In this document: in pieces, positions 22,376 through 34,639 of the stretch | Layout of the letters: each line of letters starts with the position of its first letter | Numbering within the stretch: position 1 is the first letter of the stretch | Assembly (NCBI GenBank): GCA_038030265.1 | Contig: CM075939.1 | Location: forward strand, 48,093,253-48,157,252 | Length of the DNA stretch: 64,000 nt | Origin: Corythucha ciliata | Lineage: Eukaryota > Arthropoda > Insecta > Hemiptera > Tingidae | Direction: 5' to 3' | The notes under the pieces: model-generated | Databases searched by the model: none | The model's input: only the letters and a program-made list of their open reading frames with translations | Told to the model about the DNA's origin: nothing | Translations under genes and position numbers: made by a program

Positions 22376-25300
22376 TTACCGATCGTACGGGGGAGTTCCA
22401 GAGGACCAACATTTCAAAGGCGCCAAAAATTATCACTTTCTGGGGGGGAAACTGGCCAGGATATGCCGGGGACGTTTTCCCGAAAATAATTTGCCTGCAG
22501 TAAAGGCAGTGGACGGGTCTGACACCTTCTCCAGTGAAGCTGCCCACCCCTTGGTGAAGGTTTGTCTACTCTTCTGGTGTGGGATCTCCAAAGTGTTGGT
22601 TTGGAAAGCGCCAAACCAGAAAAATCTATTTATTCAAGGGCGAAATCCATGAAATATGCGTTTAAATAGGCAAAAGCAAATTCTAGCCATCGGCTTAAGA
22701 GGAGATCGGATCGTTTAGGAGAGGAAGGTGCGACTCATGAATCGGCCGATTACGAATCACGCATAGCTGGGTAATTTTGTGAATGGTTGTCTCGGGGGGG
22801 GGGGGGGGATCTGGCCTCCACTGGAAACCACGTCTCGTCCAAATTGAAAACAAAAATCCTAAAAATCGAGAGGAGCCGACGGCTCGTTGGTCACGTTTTG
22901 GGCCGGGAACAAGTGCCCAAGGCATCGCATAAGGCTCTCAGGTTCAATTCGAAGCATATTTTTTTAACAAATCAACTTGAAACTTTGAAATTTGGACGCT
23001 ATTTCTGACCTCACTCATCCAACATAAGTTTTTCATAGCCAAAGGCACAAACCATTGAGGCCACTTACGTGATTCCTAGCTATTATGAATAAGGCACTTG
23101 ATTCACGAAGAACGGTGTTCTCCGGTAGAAATGGCCGTGAGGGGGCGATTGGGAGGCATCGTTTTAAATTAAAATCTAATTTAACGACTAACATGTATTC
23201 ATCTTAAGCTTATTATTTAGGAAGGATAAGTTGCACCGATACAGAAAACGCAGGGAACCTACTGATGGTCAAGGCGTTTAAACTTTCTCTCTTTTATTAA
23301 TAAAATACCTTCGCCTCTTACCAATTTTCGAGTTGATAAGACGTCGACTTGAATAAAATATTACCCTTGTCGTTCCACTGTACTTTATTGAAAAGAACTT
23401 ATTCTTTATTATGAGACGGGAAAAACTGTTCGCAGAACTTGAAGCTTGAAGCTTTTATATGTCTCACACGTTTCTTCCTCCCTTTCTAAAACGTCGAAAT
23501 GAATTTATTTCACGATTTCCCGTCCACTAAATTTCACCCCTATTTGATCTCAGTCCAAAGCTCCTCCTCCTCCTCCTTCTCACTGACTTCACTGCGAGTA
23601 AAAATCTGAAAGCATGGACGACCACTTTTTTTTTTTTTTTTTTTCGTACAATATGAGACTATTTATTGAACCGCAAAGCGGCTTTTTTTTATCTCTTCCC
23701 ACAGCCCGGAATTATCCCGCAGACTATTCGTGGGTTACAGTGTGGTTTAAGCCGTTACAACTTGTGTTATAGGAACTTGTCAATTTCGGAGAAAACGCGT
23801 GGGTTGAGGGTCTCATTCAAAACGATATGGACTAATGTTTTTCGTGCCCAGTGGTGGAAAATGGGGTGAAGGGACGACGTCCGTCACGTTTAAAAAATTA
23901 TCTTCTCCTAATCCTCTCTCTATAACTATTCATTGTTTTAATTCACTTTGTTTTGTAGATCGCGTTGATTATTGAATAGCTTATTTGGCCGTATATTATA
24001 TTAAGTGCGTGCACGTTTGCTCTTTTCCTCGCACAATGAAAGCTCATAAACTGACTGTTTGGATACAATAAAATGATAAGGAAAAACGTTTGTAGCGGGT
24101 TTCTGTGTGTTAGTCTACGGGGGCAATTTCCACAACAATGTGTTATTCCTTCAAGTAATCTTCCTTGAGCATGAAATTCTTTGATAAAACGTCTTGTTAG
24201 GGTGCTTTTTAATGTTTACACTTTCAACCCCCCCCCCACCAACTGTAAAAGCTGAAATCATTGCCCCCGGAGGGGTGGTAGACTTGAAGATTTGTGAGTG
24301 TTAGAGGAGGTTGAGGAGGAGGATGGGAAACAAAGAGTATGGTCCTCGTCAACTTGTAACTTTAATATTTCGAGGCTCGTTTCCAGAGTTTAGAAAAGAA
24401 TGCGAAAAAAATTGATCTGGACCGCTACGTGTTTGGAAAAAAAAAATCCGACTGATTTTAATATGAAGGCCGCCCATAATTGTTTTAAATGAATGACTGA
24501 TGGTGGTGAGGGGGATGCTTTTTTGTCCCTACAGAGAGAAAAATTCTCAGCAAGTTGAGAAAGATTCTCACGTCTCTCGCACGCCGGGGGGTAAAAATGA
24601 AACGCAACTTTTTTCTTTATCTGTCAGACCCCCCCCCCCCCCACCATTATCGGCAAACTCATCAACCAAGCGCAATCTCTAATACGTGTCGCCTTTATCT
24701 GACCTTTTAGTTACGCGAGAGATTCTCATCCGTTGAGTTTTCTTTTCACCAGCCAGACCCCCCCCCCCCACACAACCACAACACTTATAAAGTCCACAGC
24801 CACTTATCGAGAAACGACCGACCCTTCGATTTGCTCGAATCGTTGTTACCGAGGGAATTTTAGCTATCCACTCCCCCTCATCATCACCCATGCGTGCTAC
24901 GAAAAAAAAATAAAAACACGAGAAACGGAGGGACCTCTAAAAAAAAATCGGTGGAGCCGATAGAAAGTGTTAGTCAACAGCCCGCACGATCTCTGGGTCA
25001 TGAGAGAGAGGATCTATCTTCTTGAAATTCGAAAACATGGTTTCTCGAGGGGAAAAAAACTGTGGAAAACCCGTTGAATTTGGGTTAACTCCTTCCTTAT
25101 CAAGAAAATGTGCCCTCAGTTTAATGAGTTGATGGGTTAATAGGCGATAAGATTATAAAACAAACACACCCCGAGATAGTTTTTGATTCACTTTATTATA
25201 TAAATATTTGAGAAATCTAGTCTTCTCATTTTATTCGGTTTCAAAAAGCGTTTAAAAGCGAACGTACTTCGTTATAAAGGATAACGGTTACACTAAGAAG

Positions 25301-26200
25301 GCTTTTAAACTTTTTGCCTAAACAAAAATACCGCTGCACTTAAAAAACACTTGAAGATTCTTTGAATAAAAGAGTACTTGAAAACAAGAGTAAGGCTTTA
25401 AAGCTGAAATTGTAACAGGTACAAGAGGGGAGGGGAGTAGTACGACTCAGAAATTGGAATACATCAGTAGCTTTACTCTCTGAAAAATGAAAACGTGCGC
25501 ATGCATGACAATATTCGTTTCTTTCAATTAAATTGCAGTCTTTTTTCCCTGCTCTCACGATTGGATGGAATTTTTAAGTAGGTATGGCCCTTTAAAGGGG
25601 CTTTCTAGAGTACAAGCACGAGGAAGGGGGGCTATGGTTGGTTAAAGAGATTGTTGGAGATGGTTGGTATAAAACTGTAGTTCAATAAGCATTACCTACT
25701 ACTAAAGTTTAATTTTGAGAAATTATATCGCCTATAATAATATTAATGTATTTTGTTTGTAAATTTGTATCTACCAATGGGTACGATGACCGGACTGAGG
25801 TCTTCTTATGACAAGGATGGAACTACTTCATATTTTATGATCTTTTTGGCCTTTTGGTATCCTAAAAATGACTCTAAAAGGTATTACTTTCAAAAAAACT
25901 GCTGTACATGAGGGCCTCGCTTATGACTCGATAAATGAACTTGAAATGGCGCTTTTTGGCCATGAAATTGACGGCGGTTCATCTCGAATAGGCCGTCAAA
26001 TTCACTCTCGTAAACAACAATCAATTCGGTTTGTTATGTTGTCAAATAATTGCAATTTTTTCTTTGGAATCAAATTTTACAGTACACCTATAAAGTGTTT
26101 ATTTAGTGCCTGAACCTCGTGTTCATTCAGTGGCCAAACGAGGCCTTGTGGCCGATGAACAAGTTTTGGAGGTTAACAATAAGTGAAATCACTAATTCAA
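22375..26200. other. Spacer without recognisable gene
   Basis: No supported gene. Contains a 15-base G run near 22794-22808, C tracts at 24629-24642 and 24758-24769 both preceded by CAGA, and T tracts near 23625-23644. Confidence 0.5.
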
Positions 26201-26559
26201 GGCTTTAAAATAGCCAGGAAACTGCAAAAAATTCAGGGGTAAGTATAGATATGAATTGCCCAGCTTCAGGGCCAAATCTGGAGCATTGCAAGTTTCGGGT
26301 CTTAATACCTACCAGCGAAACAACAAGATTTTTTGTTTTTCCTTTCGCAAAATAGCAAGCTCTGGGGCCCTTTTTATTTACAAAAGAGGGCGTGGTGCTC
26401 AGTCAAAAAATTACACCATTTTGTTTTGAATCTGAATCAGTGGCGTACATCTACACCTACATCTATCGGGGTTCAAGTCGGAAATCTCCAGGGTGCGGTG
26501 GCATCACAGTTTCACTTATAGCGTCCAATATTATAGTTTTATCTTAATTAAAAACGAAA

Positions 26560-28480
26560 ATTAGCACTATTCCTAACTTTACCTGCAGTTGAGCACGTTT
26601 TTTTTTTACTACTGGCCGCGGATTGGCGCTTCTTACCAGGTTTTTCGCTTAAACAATATTTTTACTCAATTTTATCCGTGAATGAACGCTTTTTTTAAAA
26701 ACACAAACTTGCATTTCCTAAATTTCAGCCAGTAAAAATAGCTAATTAGCTATTTTTATTATTATTAGAATTAGCTATTTTTCTCCATTTTAGCCAGAAA
26801 GCAGCGTTTTTTCTCAATTTTTTCCGTGCATGATCGATTTTCCACCATTTTCAATCAAGAAACCACAAATTAGCGTAATTCTCTGTTTTGCCTATGATTG
26901 AGTGAATTGCGACACTTTTTTTTGCATATGAACTAGCATTTCCCCAAGCTCTATTACACACTAATGATAATAAGCAACGTTATTCTGAACTATTGGGAAT
27001 TCAAGCTATCACTTGGAGCGCTGCCGTCTGATAATGAAAAGAGTACTCCTTGGTAGAATTCCTACTGATTTCAATGACAGTGCCGGGTGTCTTAATTAAA
27101 TTCGTGGTTTTAAATGTTGATTGAGAGCTCGAAATGAATGAATTTATGTTTCCTGGTTGGAATACTGTATTGCGGGTCAACACAAGTCAATTTTGCGAGT
27201 GGCCATTATGGGTGGGAATTCCCTCTCTTGAAAAACACCGGCAACACCAACAAAACAGTATCTGTGTTTTACTCAAATGTGTCGAACTTCCTTACCCAGT
27301 GGACTTTAAAGGCGGCTTCGATAGCCGATGATGGAAAGGGGAGTCTCCTTTATTCTGACAAAAGGGGTGTAAATAATGAACCTCACCTGGGGGTCTCAAT
27401 TTTTGCCATGAATTGAAGTTTTCCTCCATTTTTGTAGCAAATTAGCGATTTTTTACCTTTTTAGCAGTGAATTAGCATTTTTCTCACTTTAAGCTGCAAG
27501 TACAGCGTTTTTCATTAATTTCAGCCGCGGTGAAGTGATTTTTCTCAACATTGGCCGCAAATTAGTGGTGCATAAAATATTTTTGTCACGCATTAACAAT
27601 TTTTTTCCAACTTTCAGCTACGGACTAGCGCTTTTTCCCAGTTTTCGGCCCGATGTTGCCTTCAGAAGTCATGGATTTGTTTTTCCCTAAATTTTAACCT
27701 CGAGTCAGCGTTGTTACTAAATTTTAGTCGTGCGAATTAGCGTTTTTCTCAATTTTTAGAAGTGAATTAGTTGATTTTTTTCATTTGGATCAGCGAATTA
27801 GCGTTTTTCCTATACTTTATCCGCATATTATCAGATCTTTCACTACTTTAGCCGCGAAATAATTAGGCATTCTTCCCAGATGAGTCCGCGAAATAGAAAT
27901 GTTCCAAGGTTAGCCGCTAAGTAGAGCTTTTGGTCAATTTCATTAGTGAATTAGCTATGTTTCTCAATTTTTGGCGTGGATTACGGTTTGTCCCAATTTT
28001 AGCAGCTAGTTATTAGCCATTTTTCTAAATTTCAGTCGTGAATTAGCATTTATCGAAATTTCAGTTACGCGAATTCATCATTTTTTTCAATTTTAGCCCC
28101 GAATTAGCGTGTTTTTTTCTATTGCACAGTACTTTTGCTTCATTTTAGTCATAAAATGGCATTTACACACCGCGAATCAGAGATTTTTTGTCAATTTTGA
28201 TCTGGATGTTTCATCAAACTAACGCGAATAAACGGTTTTCAACTGTTTTAGTCACGAATATTAGCGCTTTTCCCCAACTTTTTGCTGCGTTAGTACTTGG
28301 CCGCAAGAACTGCATATTAGTGCGCCTTCTCATCTTTATCCGTTAAGGACCTAAAAAAAACTGGGGAGCAGCGTACTTTCTCTATTTTAGCCACGAAGTT
28401 ACCCCCAGAAGGCCGCGTTTGTTATTAAATTTGAGCCTTCAGAATGGCGCTTTTGTGGGCTAAATACTTGAATAGAATAT
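26560..28480 (-). repeat. Array of ~30-bp degenerate repeat (family A, reverse)
   Basis: Reverse-complement units such as AATTAGCGCTTTTTCTCAAT then TTTAGCCGCGAATTAG. The landmark appears reversed near 27655 (GTTGCCTTCAGAAG). At 26438 a CAGTGGCGTACA end precedes the array. Confidence 0.8.
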
Positions 28481-28730
28481 TCAGCTACACTCCTTGCAGA
28501 TCACCTGCTTTGTCCCATTCCGCTCTGGGTCGGATGAATTGAAAATCTTCGAAAGGTGCCAATAGCGCTGTCCAACCGCATGCCAAAAACTCTTTTTCAC
28601 GTACCTATACATACATGAACATGGATCCTTAAAATCCTTATTTTCCCATCTTTAAGCTTTTCGGGGGCCTCTCTAGTGTAGGGGAACCAGGCTAATCCAG
28701 CCTCTTCGCCCCCATCTAGTGTTGCTACTG
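28480..28730 (-). repeat. Terminal block of the repeat family, copy 1
   Basis: Shares with 34400-34625 and 41000-41220 an ordered set of phrases: GGTCGGATG, CTTTTTCACGTACCTATA, CATGAACATG, TTTAAGCTTT(T)C, GGGGGCCTCTCT, and the end GCTACTG (28724-28730). I read this as the end of a repeated mobile element whose interior is the family A array. Confidence 0.6.
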
Positions 28731-28734
28731 ATTT

Positions 28735-29700
28735 ACGGACAAAAGTGAGAAAAAGCACCAAACGACGGCTAAAATTAAGAACTACTTCGCGGCTAAAGTT
28801 TCCTTAAAGCTTCTCCGGATAAAGTATAGAAAAATCGCCAATTTAGAGGGTAGAAGTGTGCGGATACGACAACTTTCGGCTTCCAAAGTCAAGTTCGTGG
28901 CTCAAGCCGCGTTAATTCATTGCTGAAAGCGAAAAAATTGGCTAAATTTGAAGCTATAATTAAGAAAAAATGTTAATTCATGAGTGAAATTGAGAAAAAT
29001 GGCTCTTTAGCGGTTAAACTCAGGCAAAACACAAGTTCATCGCAAAAGAAAAAACTGCCAAAATGGTGAAAAATCGCCAATCTGAAAAAGAAACGCTGAA
29101 GTGAGGAAAAAACGATAATTCGTGGTTCAAATGGGGAAAACGTCACATTCGCTGCTTGTGAAGGTAACTTGGTGGCAAAAAGGGGAAAAAATCGCGAATC
29201 CACGGCCTAATTCGAAAAACCCTTTAGGTAATTCGAGACGAAAATTTGGGAAAACTCTAATTCGTGGCCGAAATGTAGAAAAATCAATAATTTCAGCGGC
29301 TAAAATGAGAAAAAACGCTAATGTGTGGTTAAAATCAAGTTGCATTGCTAATTAATTTGAGGGGGGATTGGGGCTAATTTAAGACAATTTGCTAATTCAC
29401 AGAAAATTGAGAAAATGGCAAGCCCAGGTTTCCGGAGGCAACTTCGTGGCCAATTAGCAAAACGCGATAATGTTCGGCAAAAATTGAGAAAAAATGCTAA
29501 CTGGCGGAAAAAGGTGGAAAAAAAAAATCGCAAATTCGCGACTAAACTGGAAATAAATCGCTTATTCACGTCTAAAATGGGTAAAAATATCCAATTCACC
29601 CACGAAATTGAGAAGAAGCGCTGAAGTGTTGAAAAAACATTAATTCGCGGTTAACGTGGAGAAAACATCAAATCGCTGCTTAATCTAACGGTGAATTCAT
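28735..29700 (+). repeat. Array of ~30-bp degenerate repeat (family A, forward)
   Basis: Orientation flips relative to the array ending at 28480, immediately after the terminal block. Landmark TTTCCGGAGGCAACTTC at about 29429. Confidence 0.8.
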
Positions 29701-29863
29701 GGGGCGCTGTTGAAAGATTCGCCCGAGGGCGCATAATTGTCCAGTGTTGAACTGTGCAGACACGTGCCCGCGTGTTCTTTCAAAAGTCCGCTAGTGGTGT
29801 AATAAAATTTAATTCCTTTCACAAGGGATACTAATTGCTGGGAAATTGTGTTAGGCCCCTTTC

Positions 29864-30069
29864 AAGGTGCGTTTACACTGAAGTGTCTGACATTTATTTA
29901 GCTACACTTATGTCTCGACATAAATGTAAAGTGTCAGACACTTCTATATTGACCGTACAAATTCTGATAAAAAATTTCTGGAAGTATGTGTTTACATCAA
30001 GGAAATTTGTGTCTGACACTGAATTTCAAGTAATAAGTGTAGCACGACACTTCAGTGCAAACGCACCTT
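29864..30069. mobile_element. MITE with 24-bp terminal inverted repeats
   Basis: Left AAGGTGCGTTTACACTGAAG and right, read inward, AAGGTGCGTTTGCACTGAAG, each continuing into TGTC. A second inner palindrome lies at about 29880-29945 (GTGTCTGAC ... GTCAGACAC). 206 bp, no coding potential. No unambiguous target duplication, so superfamily not assigned. Confidence 0.8.
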
Positions 30070-30749
30070 AAAACCCAGGAGTTTTTTTTTTTCTTTCTTT
30101 CTTTTTTCTTTTTTTCTCAGAGTGTAGCCCTTTTTTAAAAAATTAACAGATGTTCCAAGCCCGAAATTGTCTGTTTGCAGTCAGATTGAACATATTTTTG
30201 AACAAAAAAATTACTCGTGTAAAAGGGGCCTTATTAAGTTTTTATCGAATATTCTAAAGGGAAAAGTGTGTATCACTTCGCTCAATTTTAGCGATAGACG
30301 CGACACGAATTTTATGGCGTTGCTTGAATTTGGCAAATTTCTTAGGCCAGGATCGACCACATCACTTTAAAGTTCTGTTTAGCTTTAGCCTTAAGATGAG
30401 CTTACGAGCTTAAAATCCAATCAAAATTGAGTATTGCAGGCCTAGAGTGACACCCGAAGGCAGAACAATTTGTTCGGGATCGGCGATTCACACGTGCACT
30501 GACAGAAAAATAAAATAAAATGTTTTTAATTGTGTATCATTACATACTTGGCAATGGAAAAAGTCTATTAGCTCCAACAAAAATAAAAATTGTTGAAGCA
30601 ACATTAAAACAATACAAAATAGTCACTCAAACCGGCACTTTATAGTGGGCCATATTGATAAAAGAGTACTTTTTCTAGTAGTTCACCCGAAAATCCGCCA
30701 GACCTCGTGTCCGATAGCTTGACTTCCCAATAGCAAAAGATTCAAGTTT

Positions 30750-33700
30750 TTATTCAGTTTTAAGCAAGAATTAAACGCTGTGCTATATTTTAGCCGTGAA
30801 TGAGCACTTGTTCTCAATATTAACTGCAAATTGGCGTTTCCAGCTGCAAGCTTTCGTTTCTCCTAATTTTAGACAGAAATCAGCGCATTTTTGCAATGAG
30901 TCTACTGATTTTTCCACGAAGTGTAAAAGCCACTCAAACCGCGAAATAACATTTTTCACAAATTTGGCCGTGATTGAGTGTTTTTCCTCATTTTTAGCCG
31001 CAAATTGGCGCTTTTTCTCATTTTTTTTTTTACCGCGAATTAGTGTTTTTTTCTCAAATGTTACCCGCAAATTATAGCCTTGTCTCAATATTACCCACAA
31101 ATCATTAGCGTTTCCCTCAATTTCAGCCGGCGACAACTAGCAATTTCCCCAACTTTAGCCACGAATTCAAACGTTTTTTCACTTCTATCCATGAATTAAC
31201 AGTTTTTATCAACTTTAACCTCAAATGACTTTCTCTGCTCAATTTCAGACACGAATTGATTTCATTTTATCTAAACTTTAGCCTAAGAACTAGCGTTTTC
31301 CCGAACGTTAGACCTGAATGAACACGGTTTTATCAATTCCCTGGGTGTGAACTAGACTTTATGGCGTGTTTCATCACTTTTAGCCGTAAATTAGCGCTTT
31401 CTCTCAACTTGAACCGTAAATTGATTAGTTAATAAATTAATTAAACTGATTTTATCCGGACGACGATGGAAGGGCATAGCCCAACACAATTGGAGTTTCG
31501 AGAAAAAAATGGCTCCGCGGCGGGATTTGAACCCGCAACCTCTGGATTACCAATCCAGCACGCTGCCAATTGCGCCACGGAGACGCCATTGGGAGTCGTA
31601 CTCCGTGGGATAAGCTAAGCCGAACCCCCACCCAGGTGCATTGTTTCTCGAAACTTTAGGCGTTTCTCCTGATCGGTAAACCACGCCGAAATTTATCTTA
31701 TCTAGATGTTTTGAGATGGATATAATGAATATTTCTGTCGCCGGTATTTTAATTAAGGTTTCTCACAATCAGGTCCATTTTTTCTCGAAACTCTAGGCGT
31801 GGGGTTCGGCTAAGCTGATCTCTCGCACTACGACTGCCAAAGGCGTCACCGTGGCGCCATTGGCAGCGTGCCGGACTAGTAAACCAGAGGTTGCGGGTTC
31901 AAATCCCGCCGGGGAGCCATTTTTTCTCCAAACTCCAATTGTGTTGGGCTATGCCCTTCCATCGTCGTCCGGATAAAATCAGCTTAATTAATTTATTAAT
32001 CAAAAATACCGGCGACAGAAATATTCATTATATCCATCTCGTAAGTTAATTAGCGTTTGGCACAATTTTAACCTGGGAACTAGCGATTTTCCCAACATTA
32101 GCCGCAAATGGGCACGTATTTTTCCCTTCTGGTCTCGGTTTATCTCTTTTTTATCAATTTTATCCGTAAATTAGGGATTTGACTCTATTTTAGCCACTAT
32201 AATGTAAATTGTTCACCTTGTTAGCCGAGGATGAGCAATTTTTTTTTCCATTTTAGCCAAAAATTATCGATTATTCTCAATTTTAATCGCGATTAGCAAT
32301 TTTTATCATTTTAGCCAGAAATCCGCACTTTTTCCACGAACGAGCGATTTTTTTTCTCAAATTTTTTCGAATTTTACTCCAGAAACCGCGGGTTATCGTT
32401 TTTCCCAATTCGCGGCTAAAATTGAGAAAAATAACATAATGGTTTTCGAACATTTTTGTGGCCAAAATTGACTTGTCGACACAGTGGCGTTCCCACACCT
32501 AACCTGGGCGGAAATATCCATCAGCCCTCCCCCCCCCCCATGCCTAGAATAAACGAGAAAAATATACTTCTTATAATTAACATAACGTTACATTACAACT
32601 TTATACCAATTTTAAACACAAGCTAGCGCTTTCTCCGAATTTTTGCCGCGAATCTGGTACATTTCTCCATTTTAACAGTAAATTAGCGCTTTTTCACAAC
32701 TTGAGCGGTAAATTAATTAGCGTTTGAGCGTATGACTCAACTTCGCGGGTAAAGGGTTTTTCTGAATTAGGGGCTAAAATTTAGAAAAATCACACATAGG
32801 TACAGTTTCAAAATTGTTCAGCCACAAAAGAGTTTTCTCTCGCTTTTCGCGCGAACAACATTGCAGTGTTCTCGCACTTTTCACATTTACATTGACTTTT
32901 TTTTCATTTTTAATCGCAAATTAACGCTTTTCCTCTATTCTAACGGCGCATTAGCGTTTTTTATCAATTTTAGCCAGAGAACTAGCTCCTTGCAACGAAT
33001 TTTAGCCACAATGTTGCCTCCGAAAACTGCAAAATTATCGGTGTTTTATGAATATTAGCCGGGAACTATCTCTTTTCCTTAATTTTTGCCGTGAATTAGC
33101 ACTTTTTACAATCTTGACGACAAATGAGCGTTTTTTTTGTTGTTTTTTCCAGAATTATAGCCACGATATTTGTGCTTTTTCCAATCATCTTCATTTTATC
33201 AGCGAATTACATAGATGGTTTTTCACTTTCATCCCTTATTTAGCGTTTTTCCAACCTTCTAGCCACGTGCGAGCCCCCAAAACGGTCAACTTGACACGCA
33301 TTCTCATTGGTAGCCACCAATGGTCTTACAGAAGACTCCGTTTCAGCCGCGTAAGTTCATCTCCAGAGGCAACGGATTAGTTTTTTACCCAATTTCAGTC
33401 ATGAACTGCCTAGCTTTTCATCAATTACTCGCAAAGTTGGCTGCTGATGCCAAGCATTGCTGCATTTCCAGGAATTTTAGCGTCAAATCAGGGTTTTTAA
33501 TCTCGTATAACGACCTCCTTGGTCACTTGGTTGTCCCTGCGGGGTTTACCACTCGGCACGGATGTATAATCTCCGGAAGTGGACAAATTGATTTCACATT
33601 CGCCCGTGCGAATTAGCGCTTTTTCTCATATTATATTTTCCTCGACTAAAGGTGCTCATTTTAGCCGTGAATTAGCGTTTTCCTCAATTTTAACCGCGCG

Positions 33701-34280
33701 AATTTGCTTTTTCTGACATCTAGGCTCGAATGAGCGCTTTTCCTGGATTTTAGCTTGAGAACTAGTCACCAGCCGTGAATTTTAGCCATGATGTTGCCTT
33801 CGAAAACTTCGAATTATAGGTGTTTTTTCAATTTTAATTATACGAACTAGCACTTTTCCTCACTTCTAGCCTTGAATTAGCGCTTTTTACCAGTCTTGAA
33901 CGCAAATGAGCGATTTTTCTTAATTGTATGAGTGTATTTTGTCGTTTTTTTTAAATTTTAGCCGGGAATTACAGTTTATCTCTAATCTGGCCGCAAACTA
34001 AACCACTTTTTTCGGTATTTTTCACGTTTTTTTAAACTTATTGGTACGTATTTGCCCCGAAAACGACCCATTTAACACGTATTCTCAATATTAGTCATTT
34101 AAGGACACACTTAAGGTGGGGACTTGAGAATTGTCACTGTTCTATCCACGAGATGTAATTGACAGTTTTTCTTAATGTTATCCTTAAATTAGGGCGCTTG
34201 ACCAATTTTAGCTGAGAATTTTAGAATTTTTTCAAACTTATAGCCACGTGCTTACCCAGAAAACGGCCCTCGCATAGCCT
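30750..34280 (-). repeat. Array of ~30-bp degenerate repeat (family A, reverse), interrupted by the SINE pair
   Basis: Long reverse array, broken at 31424-32040 by the inverted SINE composite. Landmarks GTTGCCTCCGAAAAC near 33013 and GTTGCCTTCGAAAAC near 33793 are about 780 bp apart with similar neighbours, suggesting an internal higher-order duplication. Confidence 0.8.
31424..32040. mobile_element. Two tRNA-Thr-derived SINE copies in inverted orientation
   Basis: Left copy (minus, head 31510-31584) and right copy (plus, head 31842-31919) share a tRNA-like head and a ~75-bp body containing TGTGTTGGGCTATGCCCTTC. A box GGCGCAATTGG and B box GGTTCAAATCC are intact. The left anticodon arm is perfect with GGT (Thr); the right has AGT with stem mismatches. 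Both carry two surplus bases between T arm and acceptor strand, and the acceptor stem is imperfect, so I call them SINE heads, not working tRNA genes. The arms span about 31424-31640 and 31795-32002. The right copy is also bracketed by a 38-bp inverted repeat (31714-31751 and 32003-32040, core GGATATAATGAATATTTC). Confidence 0.75.
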
Positions 34281-34625
34281 CGTATAAGGACCTCCTTGGG
34301 TCTCCTTCATCACTAGGTTGGACCCCGGACTTACCACACGGTACGAATTTATCCTCGAAAGTACTCAAAATCCTCATATGAGCTTATTCGAATCTTTAGC
34401 AGCCACGAAGACTGCTGAGCACCTGCAGCCTGCAAGGTCGGATGGAATGGAATTCGTTGAAATAAGGAGCCAAATCACCCGTTCAGCCGGATATCAACGT
34501 ATCAAGTCTCCTTTCCACGTTCCTGTATCCATAAACCTAAGTATACCCATTTTTACATATTTAAAAAAGGGGGGCTCTCTCTGGTCGGGGCCTAGGGTGG
34601 TCATTATACTCATAGTACGCTACTG
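34280..34625 (-). repeat. Terminal block of the repeat family, copy 2
   Basis: Shares GGTCGGATGGAATGG, TTTCCACGTTCCTGTATCC, the TTTAA and GGGGGGCTCTCT phrases and the end TACGCTACTG (34616-34625) with copies 1 and 3. Confidence 0.6.
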
Positions 34626-34639
34626 TCTTGGGTCCGTTT

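Noticed and set aside
25868..26113. 81-codon frame as a gene
   Set aside because: Unrecognised, close to the family B repeat, no promoter or family evidence.
31510..31584. Functional tRNA-Thr(GGT) gene
   Set aside because: Anticodon and T arms are good, but there are surplus bases before the acceptor strand and an acceptor mismatch, and a second copy shares the same non-tRNA body; a SINE explains this better.
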